This document shows, one piece after another, positions 13,901-25,400 of a stretch of DNA of 64,000 nt. Numbering within the stretch: the stretch's first letter is position 1; every line of letters begins with the position of its first letter. The notes below the pieces were generated by a model. It was not told where the DNA came from, did no database searches, and worked only from the letters and a program-made list of their open reading frames with translations. The DNA lies in assembly GCF_000524195.1 (NCBI RefSeq), contig NW_020170382.1:440798-504797 (forward strand), in the 5' to 3' direction. Made by a program: the position numbers and the translations under genes. Source of the DNA: Echinococcus granulosus (lineage: Eukaryota; Platyhelminthes; Cestoda; Cyclophyllidea; Taeniidae).

Positions 13901-15075
13901 AAGGAGACAAGGGTAGCTGCTTCAGGCAAATCAACTAGTTAGTAAATCTTGCATGAGCGTCTAATCGAGAATGACTTGGCTGTGCATTTCAGATGATGAT
14001 CGCACTTCAAAAACAGTCATGCAAATGTCATGGTGTCAGTGGAAGTTGTACACAAAAGGTCTGCTTCCGACAGCTCCAACGAATTGATACAGAACCGATC
14101 AAGGCTGCCCTTCGACAGCGCTATCTGGTAGGCTGCCTACAAGTGTTTTTCAAGTTCATATCCCTACAACAGACATTTCTTTACTGGATGTCATGTTACT
14201 ATTATCACGAAGATGACCCCTCAATTTGTCAATTTTTTGGTTCCCCAACTACCTCGCCATTTATAGCTTCACTTTTAATACCTTTTAAGGGCACATTTCT
14301 CTATTTAAAAGTGTCCTACCTCCCTCTAGACCGCGAAGATGGTGTCAGGGATTGCAGACGGTAACCTCATGGCCTCTGTCTTCAAGGAGACGGACTTTGT
14401 CGATGAGTATGTTCAGCTGGAGGACCTCGTTTTCACCCAACATTCACCGGATTACTGTGACCCTGATCCTCAACGTGGATCTCTAGGTACTCATGGAAGG
14501 TAACAAATCTTATATTTTACCAGTTCTTTGCTCAATCAGTGGTTTCTACATTCGTTGTTCTTCCGATATTTAAACATCCATTTATTGGAGAATAATATCA
14601 ACAATTGCCTCAAGTGTTATGAAAATGAATGGTTAACTGTTAGGTGAGAAGGTAGCCCTATTAATGTACCATAGCCTAACGTTTCAGAAACTGGAAATGA
14701 AGATTCAAATGTAATTGTTCCGTAACCGTCCACAGTGCAACCCATGATGTTTTGTCCCAAAGCGGCAAAATGATGGAATTTTCACTCGATTTTGATACGG
14801 CTATAGTGGTTTTGTATTTGTGTCCTTACTAAACAACCCCAAGACTTGAGTGTCTAGTAAATACACCAGTCGCTGTGAGGAGGATGTACATGACTTTCAG
14901 ACAATGCAATTTGAACACCACCGGCGATGGAAGTTGCATGAACATGTGCTGTGGTCGGGGTCACAAGAGCACCACGCACCAGATCTACGAGAAGTGCAAT
15001 TGCATTATGCAGCCCAACTTTAAGGTACACTGCCAGACGTGCATTCGCAATGAGGTGCGGCACACGTGCCTCTGA
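7840..15075 (+). CDS. Wnt family secreted signalling protein
   Basis: Secreted lipid-modified ligand of Frizzled receptors. Model: 7840-7912 (signal peptide, tentative), 10666-10938, 13010-13752, 13993-14127, 14330-14499, 14901-15075; phases agree and the total is 522 codons plus stop. Visible hallmarks: SNRRWNCSS (about residues 105-113), GTREQA across the next splice, CSCG (147-150), WSGC (223-226), CKCHGVSGSC with the acyl-acceptor Ser at 379, SPDYCDPD, GSLGTHGR, MCCGRG (480-485) and a C-terminal Cys cluster ending HTCL. Oddities: an extra segment before WSGC, and about 105 residues (245-352) that are Ser-rich and then basic, including RRRR at 342-345. The usual W-C-C triplet near the C-terminus is P-N-F (503-505). 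Length exceeds the usual 350-400 aa. Subfamily is undecided: the ending resembles Wnt2/4/5 and other parts Wnt11. Core exons are near certain; the first exon is not. Confidence 0.93.
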
Positions 15076-15592
15076 GCCCCACCACCGCCATCGCCACCGA
15101 AGAACCCCTCCACCACTACCCCACATCCACGACCTATCTCAAAGGAGCAGAATAACATACGAAGCAAAAATCGTTCACACACACACATAAGTCATTCTTG
15201 TTACCTCTTCGTTCCGCACACACCAGACCTGCTGTTTGTAAATATTTCCTTCTCCGTCTATCCCATCCAATCAGACTGCCAGTTTGACACGCGATACGTG
15301 CATCTCACCGGCACCATTCTCAACTGTTCCATTCGCCACACGCACAAACACGTGCACTCCATCCACACCCAGTCTTCCATCAACTTTGTTGGTAAAATGT
15401 TGCCTTTTTGACATATTCACTGAGTTGCTTTTTTTGCTCTGCCTTTAGCAACCACCAGAAATGACGCTTGATAAAGACAATGTTTTTCTAACAATATAAG
15501 ATGTTACTTAGCACAAAGAGCGATGATAGAATTAGTTACCATTCTAGTGGTATCAGGTTATGTTTCAAAGCTCGTGAGAAAGTCAAACGGTG

Positions 15593-15598
15593 AATAAA
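15593..15598 (+). terminator. Candidate poly(A) signal AATAAA for the Wnt transcript
   Basis: Canonical AATAAA on the coding strand about 520 bases after the Wnt stop codon. The hexamer is common in AT-rich DNA, so the assignment rests on position alone. Confidence 0.3.
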
Positions 15599-16576
15599 TA
15601 CTATCTTTTATAAAACCATTACTTAAGAACTCCGAAATAGTGTAACGGCAGCTATTCAAAAAATATTTGCTAGGGATTCTACCCCAAATTGTACTCACAA
15701 TGTTTGACAATCAGCACAGGTAAACAAGTGATAAAAGCCTTGTTTCTTTGTTGTAAATACCCAAACTACATGTTCCCAAACTTATCCCCAACATATCGCT
15801 AAGATGTAAAGGACATATTGTTGCCCCCAGAGGCACCATGCAACATACCGAAATATAAAACCCCAAATCCACGCAGTGCTCTACTGAGGATCAGAGTGAT
15901 TCACCAGACTCGTTCTATGCCAGTGTAGTGGACGAAAGTCATAAAAGACTACATTTCTTTGATCAATTCTCCCCTAATGCCCCCGCAAATCAGTAGGGCG
16001 GTCTGTTTCACTACTAAGCCACAAAACCGATGGGCAGGTTCGTAACCACATTAATCAGCAAACCCATCAAAACAGTACTTAATCAGCGTAGAGTAAGAGG
16101 AGCTGTCATTTCTACACTTAGTAAGCACAAGCGTTGATCCTAAGTGTTCGTTATAAAAGGAACCATGAATCTTGGCGGATGACTCTGACCCTGAAATGTC
16201 TTATTAGTGGTTTAGCATAACAATAGATTTAAATTCATTCGAATCTTAAATACTTTAATAAAACAAAGAGGATTACGCAGACTTAGTAAACTCACCAGGT
16301 AAAATCAAACGGTAGCCACATCAATGAACGCTAATGACAGTTTCAGTAAGTCGAAAATGAAAACAAGTGATACTAATGTTCTCAAAATCCTTAAACCTTC
16401 CGTTTTCAACAAAACGCAGTTAGTTTTAAATAAGAACAATTAAAATATGTGCGCATAATATATTCTACTAGGACGAATGACCGATTTATGTAGTGAATTC
16501 TGCCAATCCTAATAGCCGAAACGTACATCTGTACCTACCGCTAGAGATGACAGAAAAACCACTGCAAATAGAACAC

Positions 16577-16676
16577 NNNNNNNNNNNNNNNNNNNNNNNN
16601 NNNNNNNNNNNNNNNNNNNNNNNNNNNNNNNNNNNNNNNNNNNNNNNNNNNNNNNNNNNNNNNNNNNNNNNNNNNN
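16577..16676. other. Assembly gap (100 N)
   Basis: Exactly 100 consecutive N. A round number usually marks a scaffold join of unknown length, so distances across it should not be trusted. Frames that read through it are meaningless. Confidence 0.99.
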
Positions 16677-18966
16677 AACACCAAGGAAGAAAGTGGGAAA
16701 GAATATTTTTCAAAGAATCAGGGCAATCACTCCTCACCCGCAACCATTAATCAAATGAGAGCACTGTCCCGTGAAAAACTCCCGGGATTTATTCAGACGA
16801 GGTAGGCTAGTGTTGCCTTTATGCGTGCTCGCTGAAAGGCTGTTGAAATGGCCTGGGCACTTTGCATACACCACTGGTAGGCCACAACGATCGGGCCACC
16901 AAGGCTGAACATCTGGCACCCTCCAGCTTGCCGTTGTTGTGGGAATAATAAGAACACACGAAATGCTCGAAGGTATTCACACACCCACACACACTTTGAT
17001 GACCTTATTCTGAGGCCAACTATAATTGCCGGAACTTCGGTTAGGTGGGAATGAGTAAAGCCGCGATATGGGAAAGATGAAAGCAGTGCTAACGACCAAA
17101 GTTGTAAACTTTGCTTGAATTTAAGCCCACTTATTCAGGCACAAATGAGCAATTTTAGGTAATTGTGGACATGACTATTATAGTATCATTAAAGCTTTAA
17201 CATCATTCTCCCCTTAATCGCGTGGTTACTAATTTCCACTACAGCTGATTACTTTTCTGGTAAAAATAGCTGGTATAGAAGTGAAAATCCATTCAGAGAA
17301 GCCGGTAAGCCTTGCTTTATTCGTAAACAGAGTGGATGATTGATGGAGGGTCGGATGTGTTTCTCTTCTGAATGGAATTGAATGGGTGATCATCAAAGGA
17401 AAAGTCGAACTCCTTATACCCGTCTTCCGTTGTTTTTTTTCTATGACATCATTTAGCCATCATTAAGCCCCTTGTTACGACTGCACAAAGTTGATCTCAT
17501 AACTTATGATGTGATAGGGGGAAACTAGTAGAACTAAGAAACTACACGGTTCTAGCTTAGCATGCGAAATAATTCGAATTCCCTGTTTATCACCCTAATT
17601 TTGCTTTCGCTGGAATTTGAAAAAATAAAATCTTGCACATCATTGAAAATATGCACGAACTCCCATTCAGAATCCCCCTTACTAATTTTTTATAAGTAGC
17701 ATCATTCTTTCCCACGCTAATGTTGAACACTAGCAACCGAATAGCATTTCTGCACACCTAACTACCTATGCTTTTTTTGAGAATCAGAGGGTGTTAACCC
17801 ATCTCAGGATTTAATATTATTTAATTCGATATTTAAAAAGGGGACATTGATTGACTTACTCAACTATTTACGAACAATTGAGTTATGAGTCGGCGAACGG
17901 ATTGCTCCTCTACGTTTTTGCTAAAATTTTAGCCTTATTTTGACAATGATTGCTATGGTGTTACACTGACCTTCGCACCTTTCGAGAATCAGCTCCGGTC
18001 GAGCTAACGATATCGCCAGTCCTTCACCCCTTCTCTGCGCTTGTAAAACAGTTGCTTCCAGACTCAAGTCTTGTGTCGCGTTAAAGAATATCTCGGAGGC
18101 TACACCAATGGCACCATTCATTCATGCACTCATATGCAGCTAACATTCCAATTTCGCCATCTGGTTACCTTGGTAGACTTTCATTGATAAAAGTCGTCGG
18201 TTTTAGGTAGCCGAATCTGTCGTGAAAGATGCCAGCCAGACACTCTAACCGCAAGTCTTGTCTAGTGGCCAGTGATGGAACGATACCAGAATCAGACAGG
18301 TAGGAATCATTCATAACAAAACTGCTTACCTAGCACTTACGAAACCATGATTAGTGAACGAAATCAGGGCACATGTGCAAGAAGCTATTTGATCCTATTT
18401 TATCAGATTGCATTTTTGATTTTTGGCAAATGTTCCTGTGACAGCCGGTTGACGTACAAAATGCGTCTGCTGTAATGCACTTTCCAAAGCACATTACAAG
18501 TCCCAAAGTTATTGCTTAATTTAGAAATCTTCTAGCATTGTACAAAACATCCATACCATCTTCTAACAGATTTTGGTGGTTATGCGACAGTTGCTAGTTT
18601 TCTAGCGTTATACAGGCGTCAGAGGCGCCTCAAACTTCTCTTCGTATCGCCTACCTTTCTATCTTCTTGCACCAGATCTCATGAATAGCTAGTAAGGTAA
18701 CCACAATTGCCTCAATGGAACGGTCCAATCCGAATGCTTACAAAGAACCCACCTCACGAAAAAAGAGGAAAATAAGTTCACAAGTGAAGCCAAACTTGGA
18801 CAATCACGGATGCGAAATGCATTACACAGTGCGAGTACCACACAGATAAGGGGGAAGGGAATTCAGTTCCACAGAGGTAAAAATGGAACGGTCGGTTGAA
18901 AAAGCTGCACACAACACCTTAGTAGCGCGAACAAGTTTAAGGCCAAGCACACACACACAAAAACAT

Positions 18967-18985
18967 GGAGAGAGAGAGAGAGAGA
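18967..18985. repeat. GA dinucleotide microsatellite
   Basis: Uninterrupted GA/AG dinucleotides, with CA/AC tracts close on both sides (about 18948-18960 and 19109-19128). It lies in the intergenic region downstream of PAM. Confidence 0.9.
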
Positions 18986-19421
18986 TCCAACAGTAATAAC
19001 AGTTGGAGGTGGAGTGGATGGGATTGGGTTAAGAGGGGTGGACATTTTGAGTGTGAACGCACACGAGACAGCGAGGTCGAGACTGGAAAAAGACAAGTGA
19101 CGACACACTAGCACACGCACACACACATAGACATGCTTACGCACTAATCACATTAATACATGTCCTCCCTCCTTTTCAACCTCCTCTGTTCCCTTCTCCC
19201 TCTCTCACTCTCCTAGTCTCAGATTGTGTGCATGTGTGTTGGCCTTGTTCGAGGTTTACTCGTCTAAAATGGATCAACAGAGGGAAGGTTCAACGCGTGT
19301 ACGCTTTATGCAACTGTTCGGTTATTCTTCCGTTGTTTTGTACAAGACAAAAGCAGCATTCTTTGCATATTAAGTGGAAAAAGAGACTTGGGAATAGAGA
19401 AAGACGTGTTTCCATAGGGTA

Positions 19422-22400
19422 CTAGGTATCAACATGATGACTAGAAGCGGAATTAGAGTCGTTTTTTCTTGTCTGAGAATGTGAATGCACTGATGACCCG
19501 GAAAAGTGTTGTTGCGACTCGAGCAGACCGAAATTTCGAATGTCTATTATGGTATCCGAATCCGCCGCCTCCGCCACCGCTGCTTCTTCGACATCATCCT
19601 CGTCAAGTGCAGATCCCAGGCCACGAAGCTCGTCCTCTTGGAGAGGTCGAAAGCCATCGTAGCGCTTCCACTTGCCCCGCCGATGGCCAGTTCGTTGCTG
19701 AAGGTGGGCGGGTTTGCGCCAAGCCCAGGGTTGACTCTTGCGACTGCGGATGAGGATGAGCGCTATGATCGTCACCACTGTGCAGAGCGTGACAATGGTG
19801 CTGATGATGAATACCTTCTGAGTAAGGGTTCGATTTGTCAAGGCATAGGCGGGAAAGGCTGCTTTACCTTCGTCACTCCTTGTCATCTTCTTTCCACCCT
19901 CGCTCTTTTTGGCTAATTCACAAAAAAAATACTTCAGGGTTATCACAAACTCTGCAGCTGTAACCAAACCATCTATACTCTCCTGTTATTAACTATTTAA
20001 GAGATTCAAAACTCATTGACTGGTTTAATTCTCCTCCTCTACTACTTCAAGTATCTATTCCTTTTAATCATAACTTGTCGAGTTCCCCGGTAGCCAGCTC
20101 CACTGCACTGACTTCTTTAACATTTTTGTATAAGTTTGCCCAATAAAATGAGTGGGGGTAAGTTGAACGACTAACAGTATGTGGGTATTCTCAGCGCACC
20201 GATTCAGTGATGACCTCCGATCTCCTCAATGTGAAACATCATTAAAGCTAACACCAGCACTTGAAGTAGGGTCATTAAGTGAATTTTTTATGACTTCCAT
20301 CGATCCTGTGAAGAAAGGTTTTTATCGATCAGAAAAAAACTGCTAAAAAGTTTTCTTGAAAGGAAGTTGTTTAAACGAAGCTCCATCCTTCATCATAGTG
20401 GAGGACGAAGCATTGTGTGTAAACTTGAAGGGTCGCAGACCATCTTCTTAATAGACGTTCAATGCATAAGGATTATGTAAATCGTGGTTTAAAAACTACA
20501 TGGAATCCAAATCTTTATATCAAAGGAGCTACACAGCTAAAAAAAAGCTTTACCGACGCTTTTGTCCAAGGACTTAAATGCTAACAGGACAGAGAGAGGG
20601 AATGCGTTCGTCCGTCCAAAGCAATACGGATATCAAGGCCAACTACCAAAGCTAAGAGAGGGAGTTGAGATACATAAAAACTACGTACACTCAGTTGCAA
20701 ATTAGAATAAATAATTGAAGAGAATCGCTGGCTTTTCGGATTTACCATCTTTTCGAAAAAAGACAGTTCCATTGATTGTGCTCCGAGCTTTTACGATCCG
20801 CAAATCCATTCTGATGGAAGAAGTGCCGAGAGGATGGTCACAATGTAAAGGTTCTCTTCTCAATGCATAACTTATGTATGACGGGAAGGTTTTGATTGAA
20901 ACAATTACTTTTCATTTTATGTCCCTAGATGCGATAAAGTCACTGGAAAGTGTTTCAAAAGAGATTGTCATTCATATTTGTGTGTAGGTTTCCTTGGTTC
21001 CATCACGTAGTCCGCATTAATTACGACACAAAACCGTTTTAATCTGGTGAACTTGACGAGAATTCCGCGAATATTGATGATAATGCCGACGGGTAAGCTT
21101 TTACTGCATTACTTTTTTAAGGAAATAATGAAACTAATTGCAGTAAACTGTGCGGAAAGCATGAAGTCTCGAGAGGGGAGTAGAAAAAAAATTAATGATC
21201 AAACTCGGTTTTTGTGCTTGAATGGACTATTTCACTAACTTTGAAGAGAATTTTCAAAAACCATTTTTAAAAAGAATCACAACAGAATGGATCGACAGTT
21301 GCTGACTAACCTGACTCGACGATGTCGGTTTTCAGCAGATAGGGGGCTCTCAGCTGGGCTACGAAGAGCATCGAGCCGTCCTGGCTGACTTCAACGTCGT
21401 GAGGACTTCGTAGGTCCAGATGAAGGAGGTGATTGCGACCGTTGATTGCCCTGAAGATGTGTTGACTGGCATTGGTGACTTGAGCACCGAGGAGAGGACG
21501 GAAAACGAAGGCACTGTTGTTCGTGCTCTCCACATCCTCCTCTCTCACGTCCAGAATCGCCTGAAGGCGCGCTATTGTGGCCGGAGTCGCATCCGCCGGT
21601 CCGGTGACACCAAACATCAGGCTAAATGTGCATAAAGCCCGTTTAGATAAAGGATGGCGTTGAAATAGAGCGTCAGAATTAGAAGACGTTCTAAAAATCG
21701 CGAACTTTGCCTTCAATGTTTTAAAATGCTTAATTTTTATAGAGTTTCTTTGCAAAAAAGGGAGAAGCAAGTCTTATTTTACTATCTTTGAATTAAAAAA
21801 CCCTTCAATCGGCTGAAACAATGAGTTTATACATAAATCTTGGAATAGTCTGTGGGTATCGGACCGTCTTACTGAACTCAAGTGCTTTCTACCGGGTGAT
21901 TTCGCGACCTTCTGGTCAGAATCTGTACGCAAATCGACTTGGGACATGAAGTGTTATCGAAGGTAACAAAATAAACACAAAGTCACTGGGAGAATGTGTA
22001 CCCACGACTATTTCGGACTGAAAGACCTACTATCCATTTCGTGGGGAGATTTCATATAAAGGCCACCAAACATAAAATTAGACCAAAACGTGTCGCTCAG
22101 GGTACGACCAAGTCGGAGGTCTGGAAAAAAATTGAGCTAATTAAAACCCGGAAGCATTCGATGTCATATTTTTTCTTTAGTAAAGGAAACAAAGGTGAAG
22201 GATAATATGTCAGTAAAGAAAATCTTAAGTGAGCAAATAATCAAACGACGGTTTCTCCTTGCAATGTAGCATATTCCATTGGTGTAAGCTTATCCTTTGA
22301 AGTAAGGAGGGAGCAGACTTTACTCTGCATGCTACTACGACACGTATGCCTTCAAAACTAACAGTATACTACAAGAAGAGGGCGGCTAAGCATCGGCAGC

Positions 22401-25400
22401 ATGACTAATTCCATCTATCCTTTGTAGTGACATGAGTGATACGTCAGCAAGGATCCTTAAAGCATCACCCAAAATTTGACGCGTGCACGCAGCGTCTCCG
22501 CTCTTCTCTTCTCGCCGAAATCTTCATTTGAGGAGCTCTCACACACATGCGCGTGTTTGCCAGTTTTCATGTAAAATTAACGTGAGATAGGGCCTTACAA
22601 TGCTCCGGTTTTGACTGTAAGGTAGGAGGAAACAAACCCCACCTATAATATGCAACAACAACGGATGAGAGCAGAAAAAAGTACGGGCCTTGAAGTAGGA
22701 AAGCATACCATTTCAAGATTGCTGTTTGTGTAGAGGTAGATAAAAATGATTGAATTTATCTGACAACACCAATTATGAAGCAGAAAAACCGCTTTTCTCG
22801 GCTATTAGGGAACAGATTAAAAGGATGTCCTCATTTGGAAGCATGCTTTATTCCAGCGCTGTTCGGCAAATAATTTGCAGCCGCTCATGATAAGCAAAGT
22901 TTGATTATTTTTCTAAAAAAAGGAGAGAGAATCATACCAAATAAGTATTTTAGGTTATATCTGTGGTTGAAGAGGTATTGCACAAGACCACAACAAGCAT
23001 GAGAAACGCATATGATCCGGTTCTGATAGGTAAACATTGACAAAAGAGCAACATCGCCGACTCACTTGTAGGCGGGGCTGAAGGCGATCGCGTAGACGGA
23101 GGGCTTGAGAATGCTGCCGCCATACTGAACGAGACGTCGGCCGCTGAGGTCGTAGCAGTCAATTTGCGCGCGCTCGCGATCGGCAACGCAGACCTGCTCC
23201 ACACCGCCCGCGCCCTCAGCCGAGGCGGGCACAACAGTGATACTGTGCGCCACCAGAAAGCCGGTTTTTCTGGAGCCTTCCGTCTCGTCAACTCCTCCCA
23301 CGCCCCATTCTGCCATGTAATCACCGTTAGGCGAGAACTTCACCACACGCTGGTTGCAGTAACCGTCCGCCACGAATATCTCGCCCTGATCGGATTAAAT
23401 AGGTCATAGCAATCCTGAAAAACTAATAGGGTGTTTTGGATTTTCAGAAGCTTGTAAAATAAGTAGAAATGGAATAATCTTGATAGCAATCTTAGTAAAT
23501 TTTGCTTACTACATCATGACTTCACTACGAAACAAGGGAGGTTTTCAAGTATCTTGTTGCGAAAATCGAAAGGAGTAAGGAGAATGCACCTCACCTTCTC
23601 GTTAAGGAGAGAGTAATACAAATAAAAGCAAAATTGACGAATAAATGAGACCGAACTAGCGACAATTTCGTCCTACATAGTAAATTTCTTCATGTACGTT
23701 AGGTAGTTTCCAACTAGCTTTCAGTCTTTCATAAAGTTGTATACCCTTACCGTACTAGCGACAGCGACATCAGAAGGTTTGCAGAAGGACGTCTCATCAT
23801 TTCCCGTCTTATTTCTTCGTCCAAGTATCAGAGCGGGTTTATTCCACTCATTCCATGCAAACTTTATTACCTGATGACGCGCAAGGTCAGTGACGAATAG
23901 GGCGATTGGTTTGCCAGCCACGTCTTTGGCGATGGAGATACCGTGAGGCAGGATGAGGAGGTCATCGCCAAATGCTTCAAACAACTGTCCCGAATGCGCG
24001 TCTAAGTGAAGAATTGGCGAGGGTACATAAGTGGCATCAGGCTCATTGTACTCGAAGCTTTCGTCAAATGAGTTCTCGTTCCAGGGGTTTCCACCACGAC
24101 GAAGGACGAAGAGGTGAGTTCTACCCTTACTGTCGTCAACTAGAGCTATTCCTGACACCTAAAAAGAATCATCAGTAGGTGCTGATGCGTCGAAGTCTTG
24201 ATAGTTTCCGATGGATGACCTAGTTTCCTGCCCTTTTTTCCGAACTAATTACTATGTACTACTCCAGCAAATAAAAGGGCGTGTAGATTCAGCTACCCCT
24301 TACACTTCCCAGACGAGTGCCCTTAATGAACCACTCATTATCGGGCAGAAAGTCGATTGAACGAGGAAGAGAGGGTGCCGATGGCTCCGGAACTTTGGCC
24401 GGAGGAGTGCTGGTGACGTATTCCAGCGATTCAGTAGGTGCGTTGTCCCACGCTCCAGAAACCATCTCATCAGCGCACATCTCAGACTCAACTGGCAGTT
24501 TGAAATGCGAACTAGGAAAAACAGTCATTATGGTCAGTAAATCAATGTGGTGCTACAAAGATTTAAGCCTCACGTGTTTTAACAGGGGGTTCTACTATAG
24601 CGGTGGTGCACACATTAGTAAGTGGCGAGTCACTCATTTTACGGGTCCCCGACGCACGTGTCACGAGTCATTCCACAAGTTGCTAATCAAGATGGCAGCC
24701 AACAGTGGCACTAAGCGCGTGCAATTGACAAGATGTAAATGCAGACATCAAACTCGAACCCTCACGTATCTATAAAAGGCTTCACGAGCGGTATAATACG
24801 ATTATGAGACTCTTATCCTCTCAAAGGCAATGCATGTGGATGGTTTAAATGCATGCGCTTAGGTAACGGTTCTACGTTTGCACATCAGTGAGGATCCCGT
24901 CATTTAATAGTGTTTACGTTTCCAGCCCGCAGCCACGACGGTCACGCAGGACTGTGAGCATTCAGCCAGCGCGTGAATGCCCGATCAGCCGGTAACCTGC
25001 GGTGTAATGTAATTGCACAGGAGATAGATCTTTCTGTGCCAACAGTGAGCATAATCGCCTAAGAATATTTGCAATTTGGAAAGCTAGCTCACTCCAGGCA
25101 TCAAGATGGCGGAGCAGGCTGTCCCAGGATAGTTCGGCTGAGCTAATAAATCCCTCCATATTGAAGCTTTCCAGGTATTAGTCAAATGCTGGAATGAGCG
25201 TTTTAATGTGAGGGAGGACTAAGTTGAAAAGTAAATGCAGTCTATACTCATTGAAAGTTGGTCTTGGTCATTTTAAACACTTATATCTAGGTTTAACTTG
25301 AGCGCCCTCCGAAGACTAAGATTACTCTGTACTCATTGAAAACTCAATTAATGTATTTCCTTAACCTCAACGAGAAGGTTCGTAGTTAACCTGTACCAAT

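Larger units (their letters stand above)
15076..19421. other. Intergenic region between the convergent Wnt and PAM genes
   Basis: No gene recognised. It should contain the 3' UTRs of the Wnt gene (plus) and the PAM gene (minus), which converge here. An AATAAA at 15593-15598 is a candidate Wnt poly(A) signal about 520 bases after the stop. The region also holds an assembly gap, a GA repeat and CA-rich tracts near 18.95-19.13 kb. A 66-codon minus frame at 17921-18121 matches nothing I know. Confidence 0.5.

Noticed and set aside
16486..16750. 85-codon frames on both strands across the N run
   Set aside because: They are created by reading through 100 unknown bases.
17921..18121. 66-codon minus frame in a slightly GC-rich patch, considered as an exon
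   Set aside because: No recognisable domain and no neighbouring exon to join; evidence too thin.
24289..24528. ATG at 24528 as the start of a separate PAL gene
   Set aside because: That ATG lies in the acceptor's pyrimidine tract, and the following residues are not a signal peptide, which a PAL needs to reach the secretory pathway.
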